Assembly (NCBI GenBank): GCA_964276095.1 | Contig: CAXYDR010000001.1 | Location: 930,001-994,000, forward strand | Reading direction: 5' to 3' | Length of the DNA stretch: 64,000 nucleotides | Source: GCA-2733415 sp964276095 | Lineage (GTDB): Bacteria; Bacteroidota; Bacteroidia; Flavobacteriales; Flavobacteriaceae | Shown: positions 17,754 to 26,991 of the stretch, piece by piece | How the letters are laid out: each line of letters opens with the position of its first letter | Position numbering within the stretch: the first letter of the stretch is position 1 | The notes under the pieces: model-generated | The model's database searches: none | Told to the model about the DNA's origin: nothing | Seen by the model: only the letters and a program-made list of their open reading frames with translations | Position numbers and translations under genes: made by a program

Positions 17754-17912
17754 ATAAGCATTACGGATATCAAAACAGTCTATCTTTATAATCTCGAGCA
17801 AAACAAAACTACATAGTTATTTATTTTTCAGGTAGTTATGTACTTTTATCTAAACTGAATATTTAAGCCAACCTAGCGTATTTGTAAATATTTTTTTATA
17901 ATTAAAATATAT

Positions 17913-17930
17913 TGTATACTTTTGTAAACA
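17913..17930 (+). promoter_or_regulatory. fourth operator-like site overlapping the XRE gene promoter
   Basis: TGTATACTTTTGTAAACA is a near-palindrome and matches the upstream 14-mer at 12 of 14 positions. It includes TACTTTTG (17917-17924), which fits the -7 consensus TAnnTTTG, 19 bases before the XRE start codon. This arrangement suggests autoregulation. Confidence 0.6.
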
Positions 17931-17943
17931 GTTAAAACAACAC

Positions 17944-18360
17944 ATGGACAACACCAATGCATTTACAACTCGTTTACAAAAGTTACTAGATTATTACAGC
18001 TTATCAGCCTCTGGGTTGGCAACAAAAATAGGCGTACAACGTTCTAGTATTTCTCATGTAATTTCTGGACGAAACAAACCGAGTTTAGATTTTGTAATGA
18101 AACTTTTACACACCTATAATGAAGTTACAATTGAATGGTTAATTGACGGAAAAGGCACTTTTCCAAAATCGGAAAACACACCTCCTACTCATCAAAATCC
18201 TATAGAAGAAATTACATCAGTTGAGCCTGATAAAAAAGAGGTAGAAAAAATAAGCAGCGATATTATCTCTAATTTGATTCCTAAAAAAACCAATCAAAAA
18301 GAAATTGAAAAAATAATATTGCTATACAAAGATGGAAGTTTTGAATCTTTCAATAATTAA
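17944..18360 (+). CDS. XRE-family helix-turn-helix regulator
   Basis: A 138-residue protein with an N-terminal Cro/C1-type helix-turn-helix (about 10-65: LLDYYSLSASGLATKIGVQR, then SSISHVISGRNKPSLDFV, then WLIDGKGTFP), the layout of small phage-repressor-like and host regulators in Flavobacteriaceae. The C-terminal half is a charged linker (EVEKISSDIISNLIPKK) and a short tail with no peptidase motif, so it is not a LexA/CI-type self-cleaving repressor. An operator-like palindrome overlaps its promoter and three more lie beside the divergent carboxypeptidase gene. The ATG at 17944 is well placed. Confidence 0.88.
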   Translation: MDNTNAFTTRLQKLLDYYSLSASGLATKIGVQRSSISHVISGRNKPSLDFVMKLLHTYNEVTIEWLIDGKGTFPKSENTPPTHQNPIEEITSVEPDKKEVEKISSDIISNLIPKKTNQKEIEKIILLYKDGSFESFNN

Positions 18361-18421
18361 TTTTCAAGTTAGATTCAATTATTTTGTTTCTTTGCTAAAT
18401 AACAATTCGATACTTATTAAA

Positions 18422-18796
18422 ATGAAAACCACCCTACTCCTATTTATTGTACTATTTGCATCATGCAATACACACGAAAGAAATTGTACTGATTTTAAAA
18501 CTGGTAATTTTGAATATGAATATGAATTAAACGGAGAAAAGATAAAAGCTACATTTAGTAGAACTGAAACACTAGAAGTGGATTATAATGGGAAAAACAT
18601 TGACTCTATCAATGTTAGGTGGATAAATGACTGTGAGTATGTATTAAAAACAATAAACCCTAAAACACTTGCTCAAGAAAAAGCAATACACATCAAAATT
18701 TTAAGCACCAAAGGGAACACCTATACTTTTGAATCAAAAATTATTAATGATTCTCAAAAAAGAACAAGTAGAGGAACTGTAACTAAAACCAATTAA
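18422..18796 (+). CDS. small lipoprotein of unknown function
   Basis: A 124-residue predicted lipoprotein: the signal ends LLFIVLFASC, with Cys15 as the lipidation site. The mature part contains NCTDFKTGNFEYEY, then VRWINDCEYVLKTINPK and a strand-rich end. I recall relatives labelled 'DNA topoisomerase IV' in Flavobacteriaceae databases; nothing in the sequence supports that name, and the label probably spread from nearby parC/parE genes. Start ATG at 18422; a longer frame beginning at 18332 overlaps the XRE gene and would hide the signal peptide. Confidence 0.75.
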   Translation: MKTTLLLFIVLFASCNTHERNCTDFKTGNFEYEYELNGEKIKATFSRTETLEVDYNGKNIDSINVRWINDCEYVLKTINPKTLAQEKAIHIKILSTKGNTYTFESKIINDSQKRTSRGTVTKTN

Positions 18797-18907
18797 TCTT
18801 CTTTTAACTTATATCAGATCCTAACACACTGATAACTTTAACTGTATAGAAAATATTTTAATGCATTAGCAACATTATTTCAGGATCTAATAAGCTTCCT
18901 GAAAAAC

Positions 18908-18948
18908 AACAAAAAAAGCAACTTAATTTAAGTTGTTTTTTTTTGTTA
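18908..18948 (+). terminator. terminator after the small lipoprotein gene
   Basis: Hairpin GCAACTTAA / TTAAGTTGT within A-run and T-run flanks, about 110 bases after the lipoprotein stop codon and before the kinase gene at 19029. Confidence 0.8.
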
Positions 18949-19028
18949 TCGACTTAATACTTAATATTCAAAAAATGAGAAATCATTGTGTAATATACTT
19001 TTTGTATCTTTAATAAGGACGCAAAACA

Positions 19029-20939
19029 TTGATATTGAAATCATTACTATTGTATATTACATGTTTCATTTGCTTTACTCTTAAAGCACAAAACAACAAC
19101 ACCCTGTATTCAAATGATTCTAAAATACTTCGTGTTGGTCCAAAACTTGAAATATTTGAGGACACAACTAACCTATTAACCATAGTAGATGTTAACGCAT
19201 TAAATACATTTAAAAATCACAACAAAACAATTCCAAATTTTGGGTTATCAGAAAGCACGTTTTGGGCTAAATTCAATTTTATAAACAATAGTGAGTTCGA
19301 AGATTTTATTTTGGAGTTTAATAAAGTGGCTATTCAAGAATTAAAACTATACTATAAACTAAATAACACAAGCAATATATTCACTGAACAAGTATTAAAT
19401 TTAAACAAAAAGAAATATAGCGGTAGGATGTTTTTATTTCACTTAAAAATTAAAAAGAACACATCAAGAACAATTTATATAAAATTTAAAAGTAGCTGGA
19501 GCGTCACCTTTCCAGTTAAAATTGGCTCTAAGGAGCAAATGTTTCATAAGTTGTTTGATGAAGAATTAATCAACGGCCTGTATATTGGCATTTTCCTTAT
19601 AATGGTTTTTTACAACTTATTTATTTACTTTTCTATAAAGGACAGAAGCTATATTTATTATGTAATCTATATTTTATTTTTCCTTATTTTTCAATTAAAC
19701 GAAAATGGTTTCTTTTTCAAATATTTTTTATATAAAGCACCCTACATATACAGTATCGCTATAAAAATCCTGCCAATCATCACTAGTATTGCAGCAATTT
19801 ATTTTATTAGAGAATTTGTTAAAGCGAAAAAATATGTACCAATAATTGATCGTTTTCATTTAGTAATCGTTGTCCTTTTTCTAGCTAATATATTCTTTGC
19901 TTTCGATGAAAAATACAATCATTATGCTTTTTTAAGCTTAAACACACTAACCCTTACCGCTGCACTTTACGTTTTATTTGTTGGGATAGCCGTTATCTAC
20001 AAAGGCTTTAAACCTGCATGGTTTTTTATTATTGCATGGTTAATTTTGATCCTTTCTATTATACAATTTAATTTAAGTAGCCTTGGTATATTACCATATT
20101 TCCCTATTACAGATCATGTTTTAAAAATTGGTTCTGTATTTGAAATTGTATTACTCTCACTTGGGCTAGCAAATAGAATTAATGTTTTAAAAACAGAAAA
20201 AGAAGCTTCACAATTTCAAGCTTTACAATTGATAAATGAGAAAAAAAGCTTTGTAGAAAATCAAAATTCACAATTAGAATTCATGGTAGCTGAAAGAACC
20301 CAGACACTTGAAATCAGAAACGAGATTATCAGCAAAAAAAATGAGGAAAAATCTATCATGATGCGAGAAATACATCACCGAGTAAAGAACAACTTACAAA
20401 TGATTAATAGTATGATACGTATCCAATCAAGATACACCAATACCGAAAACTCATTAAAAGAAGTAGAAAGACGAATTCATACAATGGCTCTATTACATGA
20501 AAAAATGTATCAGTCAGAGAATTTAATTGAAATAAACATAAAAGAATATATTCAAAGTATCTTAACAGATTTATTAAGCATTTACAATGTTGATGAAAAA
20601 ATAACGTATGAAATAAACACTTCTGATTTTTCATACAATACAGAAACAGTATTGTATTTAGGACTATTGATAAATGAACTACTAACAAACGCTTTAAAAC
20701 ACTCCTTAAAAGATAAAGAAAAAGGACACATAACCATCAATTTAAAACCTTACAATGAAGGCATTCATAAATTAACAATCACAAACAATGGTAAGATAAT
20801 TGATATTGAGAAATTTAATAATTCAAAATCACTGGGGCAACGCTTAATTAAAAACTTTGTAAAACAATTAAATGGCACATTTAAAATTGAAAACAGCATA
20901 AATACATCATTTACAATATTCTTCAAAAATTTTAACTAA
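19029..20939 (+). CDS. 7TMR-DISM sensor histidine kinase, HisKA_2 type
   Basis: A 636-residue kinase. Order: signal peptide (1-20), 7TMR-DISM extracellular beta domain (about 30-160, with FWAKFNFINNSEFEDF), seven membrane helices (about 175-385), a coiled coil (395-440), HisKA_2 with MREIHHRVKNNLQMINSMIR, then HATPase with LLINELLTNALKHSLKD and ITNNGKI. No ATG fits: the nearest in-frame ATG (18975) runs into a stop at 19011. The start is therefore the TTG at 19029, backed by AAGGA 9 bases upstream. It has the same output module as the pair at 2.2-4.7 kb, and no response regulator is adjacent. Its end overlaps the convergent MscS gene by 8 bases. Confidence 0.9.
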   Translation: MILKSLLLYITCFICFTLKAQNNNTLYSNDSKILRVGPKLEIFEDTTNLLTIVDVNALNTFKNHNKTIPNFGLSESTFWAKFNFINNSEFEDFILEFNKVAIQELKLYYKLNNTSNIFTEQVLNLNKKKYSGRMFLFHLKIKKNTSRTIYIKFKSSWSVTFPVKIGSKEQMFHKLFDEELINGLYIGIFLIMVFYNLFIYFSIKDRSYIYYVIYILFFLIFQLNENGFFFKYFLYKAPYIYSIAIKILPIITSIAAIYFIREFVKAKKYVPIIDRFHLVIVVLFLANIFFAFDEKYNHYAFLSLNTLTLTAALYVLFVGIAVIYKGFKPAWFFIIAWLILILSIIQFNLSSLGILPYFPITDHVLKIGSVFEIVLLSLGLANRINVLKTEKEASQFQALQLINEKKSFVENQNSQLEFMVAERTQTLEIRNEIISKKNEEKSIMMREIHHRVKNNLQMINSMIRIQSRYTNTENSLKEVERRIHTMALLHEKMYQSENLIEINIKEYIQSILTDLLSIYNVDEKITYEINTSDFSYNTETVLYLGLLINELLTNALKHSLKDKEKGHITINLKPYNEGIHKLTITNNGKIIDIEKFNNSKSLGQRLIKNFVKQLNGTFKIENSINTSFTIFFKNFN

Positions 20940-21783
20940 TGATTCTTCTTAACGGTATCGGAAGAGATATGCCTTCTGCTCTAAATCGTTTATGAACCGA
21001 TTCCTTATAATCACTCTTCATTTTAAACTCCTGCAATGGATCAATTAACCAGACATAAGCGCGAATATGTATACCAGATTCAGTTACATCTATCAATCTA
21101 ACATCAAATTCTGGAGCGCCATCTATTATTTCTTGTGGAGTTCTATTATCTATTACAAAAGCTAATTCTGAAGCCTCCTCGGAAATAATATTCTTAGCCA
21201 AATCTATATCAGAATCCAAGCCAATCATAAAGTCATTAAAACTCAAAATTTTTGAATCTTGAATTGTAAAGTTTAATACCGACTCTGTACTAATCACAGA
21301 ATTAGGAATAATCAATCGTTTATTTTCAAAAGTTTTAATCACTGTATGACGAAGGGTAATATCTTCTACTATACCAATGCTTCCTTTTTCAAGTTTAATA
21401 TAATCACCTATTCTAAATGGCCTAAATAAAACAATAAATAACCCCGCAATTAAATTAGAAATAGCATCCTTTGCAGCAAAACCAATTATTGCTGCTAAAA
21501 TTCCAGCTCCAGAGAATATATATCCTACTTGTTTTCTAAAAATAGGAACAGTAAAGAGAATTATCAAAACACCTATCAAACCGAGAACAAAACGCAAAGA
21601 ATTTCTTGTGAATTTCAGTCTAGTTACACCAAATTTTTCTTTTGTAAACCTTCTTTTTAAAAAAAAGATTACTAGCGTTCTTGAAAGTCTTGAAACAACC
21701 CAACATACCAGAATAATGCATATACTATAAATTGCAATTCCGATACTAGACTCTAAATTAAAATAATTTGTTATGGTACTCAT
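20932..21783 (-). CDS. small-conductance mechanosensitive channel, MscS family
   Basis: A 283-residue channel protein that relieves osmotic pressure. Three hydrophobic helices lie in about 15-40, 62-85 and 88-125; the pore helix is GAGILAAIIGFAAKDAISNLIAG in outline (about 92-114), with the A/G-rich packing of TM3. The beta domain follows with FRIGDYIKLEKGSIGIVEDI, then the C-terminal alpha/beta domain. Typical MscS length. Its 3' end overlaps the kinase gene, so the two are convergent. Confidence 0.93.
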   Translation of the reverse strand: MSTITNYFNLESSIGIAIYSICIILVCWVVSRLSRTLVIFFLKRRFTKEKFGVTRLKFTRNSLRFVLGLIGVLIILFTVPIFRKQVGYIFSGAGILAAIIGFAAKDAISNLIAGLFIVLFRPFRIGDYIKLEKGSIGIVEDITLRHTVIKTFENKRLIIPNSVISTESVLNFTIQDSKILSFNDFMIGLDSDIDLAKNIISEEASELAFVIDNRTPQEIIDGAPEFDVRLIDVTESGIHIRAYVWLIDPLQEFKMKSDYKESVHKRFRAEGISLPIPLRRIIS

Positions 21784-21847
21784 TACTATATTTTACAAAA
21801 TTATTTCAAAAATATATAATGTTTACGTTAACTAAAACAATAAACCA

Positions 21848-24490
21848 CTAAAATAATGCTGTTTGTTCACCATCTGCTCCTAAATCGTCATTATCCAAAT
21901 CAATATCATCTACTTCAGCATTCACTTGTTTTTCGGCTATAACCTCGATTTCTTCAGTTGCGATTTCTTCTTTAACTTCAAAAGGCAAAGAATCTAATAA
22001 ATTAATTTGCTTTATTTTATCAGAAGTTAACTGATTCCCAAGTGCTTTAATTCCTTTTACAGCAATAAAGTCTTCAATATTAACTTCCTGATTTGGTTTT
22101 TGATCTTTTCCTCGTTGCTTACTATAAACTACATCAACCATTGGCCTATAATCTACAGTAACTATTTCTAATTGTGTTTTAGGATGCTCTGATATGAAAT
22201 GCTCTTCTTTACCTTCATGCTCAATCAGAAAACGTTTTATATAATAACGCTCTTTTTCTCCATCAAAATATATAACTGAAATTGGTTTGTTTGGAACCCA
22301 CTTTTCAAGCACAATCATATCATCATCAAAATGTAATGTAACCTCAGGAGTAACTGTTTTTAATATTCCAGACTGTGAAATAATTAACAACATATCTTCT
22401 CCTTTAAACTCTCCTAGTAACTCACCTCTACCATCAAGATTCAAACGTTGAACAGCATCATCAAACCAAATTTTCCTTGGTTGTAATGTTGACATTCCTT
22501 TAGATTTTAACTCTATTCTCTTGACTGCATATTTTGTTACTAAATTCCCTTTTGAAGCTCTTCCTTTTACTAATACATCAGCAAATTCTAAATCCCATTT
22601 TAGTTTTTTAACACTACCTACTTGACGTAAATTTATAGTTATCACTTCGGCTTCTCCGTTTGGATTTGCTGAAAAATAAGTAAGCATTGAGCCTTTACTA
22701 CCTTGAGTAACCGCATATTCTTTATCTCTAGTAACACTTGTTACTGAAAAACGCTTTATATAGGAAGCTTTTGAAATCCCATCTTTATATATAGCATTGT
22801 AAACTGTTCTAGTATCTTTCTTTTTAAATACGGCTACATGAATAATATTTTTACCGATAAAAGTTTTACTGCCAACTTTTGTAACCATCATTTTACCATC
22901 TCTGGTAAACACAATAATATCATCTATATCAGAACAATCAGTAACATATTCATCTTTTTTCAAAGATGTACCAATAAAACCTTCTTCCCTATTTACATAC
23001 AATTTCGTGTTACGTATGATAACTTTTGTTGCATCAACATCTCCAAACTGTCGTAATTCAGTTTTACGACCTCTATCCTTACCGTAATCTTTCTTTAAGC
23101 GTGTGAAGTAATCAATAGCATACTGTATTAAGTTAGCTAAGTGATGCATCACTTCATCAATTTGTGCTTCTAAAGCATCAATTTTTTGCTGTGCTTTATC
23201 GATATCAAATTTCGAAATACGTTTTATTCTTATCTCTGTTAAACGTACAATATCCTCTTCTACAACTGCACGCTTTAAGTGTTTGATATGCGGTTGTAAT
23301 CCATCATCTATAGCCTTAATTACTCCTTCCCAAGTCTCTTCCTCTTCTATTAAACGATAAATTCTATTCTCAATAAAAATGCGCTCTAAAGAAGCAAAAT
23401 GCCATTGTTCTTTTAATTCATTTAATTGAATTTCTAATTCACTTTTTAATAAGAAAACTGTATGATCCGTAGACCTGCGTAACATTTCTGATACGCCTAT
23501 GAAAACTGGCTTATTATCATCAATAACACAACCTAAAGGTGATATAGAGGTTTCGCAAGAAGTAAATGCATACAATGCATCTATGGTCTTATCTGGAGAT
23601 ATACTTGCAGGTAGATGAATCAATATTTCAACATTTGCCGCAGTATTATCTTCTATTTTTTTAATTTTTATTTTCCCTTTCTCATTTGCCTTAAGAACAG
23701 AGTCTATTAAACTAGTTGTAGTAGTTGAAAAAGGAATTTCATTAATTACTAAAGTATTTTTATCTAATTGAGAAATTTTTGCTCTTACACGAACTTTTCC
23801 TCCACGCAATCCATCATTATAATTAGAAATATCAGCTGCACCAGCTGTAGGGAAGTCAGGAAAAATAGTGAAGTTTTTCCCTTTTAGATGTTTCACAGAA
23901 GCATCAATTAATTCTATAAAGTTATGTGGCAATATTTTAGTAGACAAACCTACTGCTATCCCTTCCCCTCCTTGCGCTAACAATAACGGGAATTTAGCTG
24001 GTAAATTAACAGGTTCTTTATTTCTACCATCATAGGATTGTTGCCATTCTGTAATTTTAGGATTAAAAACTACATCAATTGCAAATTTTGACAAACGAGC
24101 TTCAATATACCTTGATGCTGCCGCTCTATCTCCTGTTAGGATATTCCCCCAGTTTCCCTGGGTATCAATTAATAATTCCTTCTGACCAATTTGAACCATC
24201 GCATCAGCAATACTCATATCACCATGTGGATGATACTGCATGGTATGCCCAACAATGTTCGCTACTTTATTGTAACGCCCATCATCTTTCTCTTTCAAAG
24301 AATGCATAATACGACGCTGAACTGGCTTCAATCCATCGTCAATTGCAGGTACAGCACGTTCTAAAATTACATAAGAAGCATAATCCAAAAACCAATCTTT
24401 ATACATCCCTGTAACCTTGGTAATTGTTTCTTCTTCACTATATTGATTTTTATTTAAATCATCAATGTTTTCGTTTTCTTCTATACTCAT
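21848..24490 (-). CDS. parC: DNA topoisomerase IV (gyrase-family) subunit A
   Basis: The DNA-cleaving subunit of a type IIA topoisomerase. The breakage-reunion domain covers about 28-480, with catalytic Tyr128 in AAASRYIEARL. The C-terminal beta-pinwheel (about 520-800) lacks a clear GyrA box, which with the partner at 24989 favours topoisomerase IV (decatenation) over gyrase. The last 80 residues are acidic, ending DDLGADGEQTALF. The ATG overlaps the stop of the upstream membrane-protein gene (TAATG), so the unit parE - membrane protein - parC is translated in a coupled way. Confidence 0.95.
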   Translation of the reverse strand: MSIEENENIDDLNKNQYSEEETITKVTGMYKDWFLDYASYVILERAVPAIDDGLKPVQRRIMHSLKEKDDGRYNKVANIVGHTMQYHPHGDMSIADAMVQIGQKELLIDTQGNWGNILTGDRAAASRYIEARLSKFAIDVVFNPKITEWQQSYDGRNKEPVNLPAKFPLLLAQGGEGIAVGLSTKILPHNFIELIDASVKHLKGKNFTIFPDFPTAGAADISNYNDGLRGGKVRVRAKISQLDKNTLVINEIPFSTTTTSLIDSVLKANEKGKIKIKKIEDNTAANVEILIHLPASISPDKTIDALYAFTSCETSISPLGCVIDDNKPVFIGVSEMLRRSTDHTVFLLKSELEIQLNELKEQWHFASLERIFIENRIYRLIEEEETWEGVIKAIDDGLQPHIKHLKRAVVEEDIVRLTEIRIKRISKFDIDKAQQKIDALEAQIDEVMHHLANLIQYAIDYFTRLKKDYGKDRGRKTELRQFGDVDATKVIIRNTKLYVNREEGFIGTSLKKDEYVTDCSDIDDIIVFTRDGKMMVTKVGSKTFIGKNIIHVAVFKKKDTRTVYNAIYKDGISKASYIKRFSVTSVTRDKEYAVTQGSKGSMLTYFSANPNGEAEVITINLRQVGSVKKLKWDLEFADVLVKGRASKGNLVTKYAVKRIELKSKGMSTLQPRKIWFDDAVQRLNLDGRGELLGEFKGEDMLLIISQSGILKTVTPEVTLHFDDDMIVLEKWVPNKPISVIYFDGEKERYYIKRFLIEHEGKEEHFISEHPKTQLEIVTVDYRPMVDVVYSKQRGKDQKPNQEVNIEDFIAVKGIKALGNQLTSDKIKQINLLDSLPFEVKEEIATEEIEVIAEKQVNAEVDDIDLDNDDLGADGEQTALF

Positions 24491-24963
24491 TAATTAGATG
24501 AATTTTCCTGTACTACTTTGTTTAATGACATTTTTAAAGCCTTTCTTTTTTTACCTTCTAAAAAAGAAATATCTAAATTTACTTTTTTTATAACACCATG
24601 AGTTTTTATGTACAAATAGAGTTTCTTACTAAAAAACATATTCTTAATATGAAACTTTTTTAATTTACTCTTTGGTATTTCTATTCGTTGTTCTCTATAA
24701 TTATTAATTTCCGATAACAATATTCCTTTACTTATAAAAACTAAACCTAATCCTGTACTATCGTATTCAATATGCTTAGCTCTTTTATACCAATAGATAA
24801 ACACTAAGAATATCAATAATGCAGAACCAATTATTTCATGTAACTGAAATAATGGCGTGTTAGAAATAAGATAATTATAACCTAAAAAAGATAATAACAA
24901 TATTACCAACATCACATAACCTCCTTTGTATAAAGGAATTCTTTTTTTATTCGTAAATTTCAT
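24490..24963 (-). CDS. small membrane protein between parE and parC
   Basis: A 157-residue protein with two membrane helices (about 15-32 and 43-58) followed by a cytoplasmic, strand-rich basic domain (IEYDSTGLGLVFISKGILL, KSKLKKFHIKNMFFSKKLYL) that resembles a bacterial PH-like domain. It sits inside the topoisomerase IV operon, 25 bases after parE, and its stop overlaps the parC start. Nothing in it suggests a role in DNA topology; the location may be chance or may tie membrane to chromosome separation. I do not recognise a named family. Confidence 0.65.
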   Translation of the reverse strand: MKFTNKKRIPLYKGGYVMLVILLLSFLGYNYLISNTPLFQLHEIIGSALLIFLVFIYWYKRAKHIEYDSTGLGLVFISKGILLSEINNYREQRIEIPKSKLKKFHIKNMFFSKKLYLYIKTHGVIKKVNLDISFLEGKKRKALKMSLNKVVQENSSN

Positions 24964-24988
24964 ATTTCCCCAAAAATATTAATTAACA

Positions 24989-26842
24989 TTATTCTTCAAT
25001 TATATCTAGTTCAACCTTAAGGTTGTTAATAATAAACTTTTGTCTGTCTGGTGTATTTTTACCCATATAAAACTGCAACAAGTTTTCTATAGATGTTTCT
25101 GGATCTAACATTACAGGATCTAACCTAATATCTTCCCCAATGAAAAACTGAAATTCATCAGGAGATATTTCTCCTAACCCCTTAAATCGAGTTATTTCTG
25201 GTTTTCCTTTTAATTTATTCATTGCTTTTACTCGCTCTTCTTCCGAATAACAATAAATAGTTTCTTTTTTATTACGAACTCTAAATAATGGAGTTTCTAG
25301 TATATATAAGTGTCTTTCTTTTATCAACTCTGGAAAAAATTGCAAGAAAAATGTAATTAATAATAATCGAATATGCATACCATCAACATCGGCATCGGTT
25401 GCAATTACTATATTATTATAACGTAAATCTGACAAGGACTCCTCTATGTTTAAAGCTGCTTGTAATAAATTAAACTCTTCATTTTCATACACAATCTTCT
25501 TACTCATCCCGAAAGAATTCAGAGGTTTTCCTCGCAAACTAAATACTGCTTGAGTATTTACATCTCGTGACTTTGTAATAGATCCACTTGCCGAATCTCC
25601 CTCGGTAATAAACAATGTAGAATCTAAACGACGTTCTTTTTTGATATCTCCTAAATGAACTCTACAATCACGCAACTTCTTATTATGTAACGAGGATTTT
25701 TTAGCTCTATCTTTTGCTAATTTTCTAATTCCAGATAACTCTTTACGTTCACGTTCTGCTTGAAGTATCTTACGCTGTAAAGCTTCAGAAACAGCATTGT
25801 TTTTATGAAGGTAATTATCTAATTGAGTTTTTATAAAGTCATTAATGTATGTACGAACGGTTGGTAATTCTCCTCCCATTTCAATAGAACCAAGCTTTGT
25901 TTTTGTTTGACTTTCAAAAATTGGCTCCATTACTTTTATAGCAACTGCAGAAATAATTGATTTTCTTATATCAGATGCTTCATACGCTTTACCGTAAAAA
26001 TCACGAATAGTTTTTACAATTGACTCTCTAAAAGCTGCTTGATGTGTTCCACCTTGCGTAGTATGTTGTCCGTTTACAAAAGAATGGTATTCTTCTGAAT
26101 ATTGCGTTTTACTATGTGTAATAGCTATCTCAATGTCATCTCCTTTTAAATGGATAATTGGATATAACATATCATCTTTACTATTGTTATCTTCTAGTAA
26201 ATCTTTTAATCCATTTTCAGAGAAATATTTTTCTCCGTTATAAATAATTGTTAAACCTGGATTAAGATATACATAGTTCTTCAGCATTTTAACTACATAC
26301 TCTGAACGATACTTATATTTTTTAAAAATACTTGTATCAGGTATAAAAACAACTTTAGTACCTTTTCTTGAAACTACATTTTCAATTGGATAATCTTCAG
26401 TGATATTTCCTTGAGAAAAATCAACAGCTTTACGTTCGTTGTTTCGGTTAGATTCTACTCTAAAATAGCTTGATAACGCATTTACTGCTTTAGTACCAAC
26501 TCCGTTAAGTCCTACCGACTTTTTAAATGCTTTAGAATCATACTTACCACCGGTATTCATTTTAGATACTACATCTATTACCTTACCCAGCGGAATTCCT
26601 CTACCATAATCTCTAACAGTCACCCTACCATCTTTAGTAGTGATTTCAATAGTTTTACCAGATCCCATGACAAATTCATCTATAGAATTATCAAGGACTT
26701 CTTTTAGTAAAATATAAATTCCATCATCCGGGGATGCTCCATCACCAAGTTTACCAATATACATTCCTGGACGCATACGAATATGCTCTTTCCAGTCTAA
26801 TGAACGAATATTATCTTCAGTATATTTGGTTTCTTCTGACAT
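24989..26842 (-). CDS. parE: DNA topoisomerase IV (gyrase-family) subunit B
   Basis: The ATPase subunit of the type IIA enzyme. GHKL ATPase: E48 and N52 in LLKEVLDNSIDEF, the GVGTKAVNAL lid region, and QTKTKLGS. The TOPRIM domain has EGDSASGS and DADVDGMHIR. The 617-residue length lacks the GyrB-type insert and fits ParE. The gene starts an operon with a small membrane protein and parC. The ATG at 26842 follows a typical AT-rich leader. Confidence 0.95.
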   Translation of the reverse strand: MSEETKYTEDNIRSLDWKEHIRMRPGMYIGKLGDGASPDDGIYILLKEVLDNSIDEFVMGSGKTIEITTKDGRVTVRDYGRGIPLGKVIDVVSKMNTGGKYDSKAFKKSVGLNGVGTKAVNALSSYFRVESNRNNERKAVDFSQGNITEDYPIENVVSRKGTKVVFIPDTSIFKKYKYRSEYVVKMLKNYVYLNPGLTIIYNGEKYFSENGLKDLLEDNNSKDDMLYPIIHLKGDDIEIAITHSKTQYSEEYHSFVNGQHTTQGGTHQAAFRESIVKTIRDFYGKAYEASDIRKSIISAVAIKVMEPIFESQTKTKLGSIEMGGELPTVRTYINDFIKTQLDNYLHKNNAVSEALQRKILQAERERKELSGIRKLAKDRAKKSSLHNKKLRDCRVHLGDIKKERRLDSTLFITEGDSASGSITKSRDVNTQAVFSLRGKPLNSFGMSKKIVYENEEFNLLQAALNIEESLSDLRYNNIVIATDADVDGMHIRLLLITFFLQFFPELIKERHLYILETPLFRVRNKKETIYCYSEEERVKAMNKLKGKPEITRFKGLGEISPDEFQFFIGEDIRLDPVMLDPETSIENLLQFYMGKNTPDRQKFIINNLKVELDIIEE

Positions 26843-26938
26843 TAAAATAGTAACTATTAGGATATCTTGCTAAGATAGGATAAAGTATAAAAAAATAAAA
26901 GAAGGATTACAGAAAGTTAGTAACAGATTTTTAAGCAT

Positions 26939-26975
26939 AAAAAAACCACTTAAATATATGCTTAAGTGGTTTTTA
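26939..26975 (-). terminator. terminator after the secreted VGIGTTNP protein
   Basis: Stem AAAACCACTTAA / TTAAGTGGTTTT with an 8-base loop and T-runs, 18 bases beyond the stop codon of the gene at 26992. Confidence 0.9.
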
Positions 26976-26991
26976 ATAATTTCAACAATTT

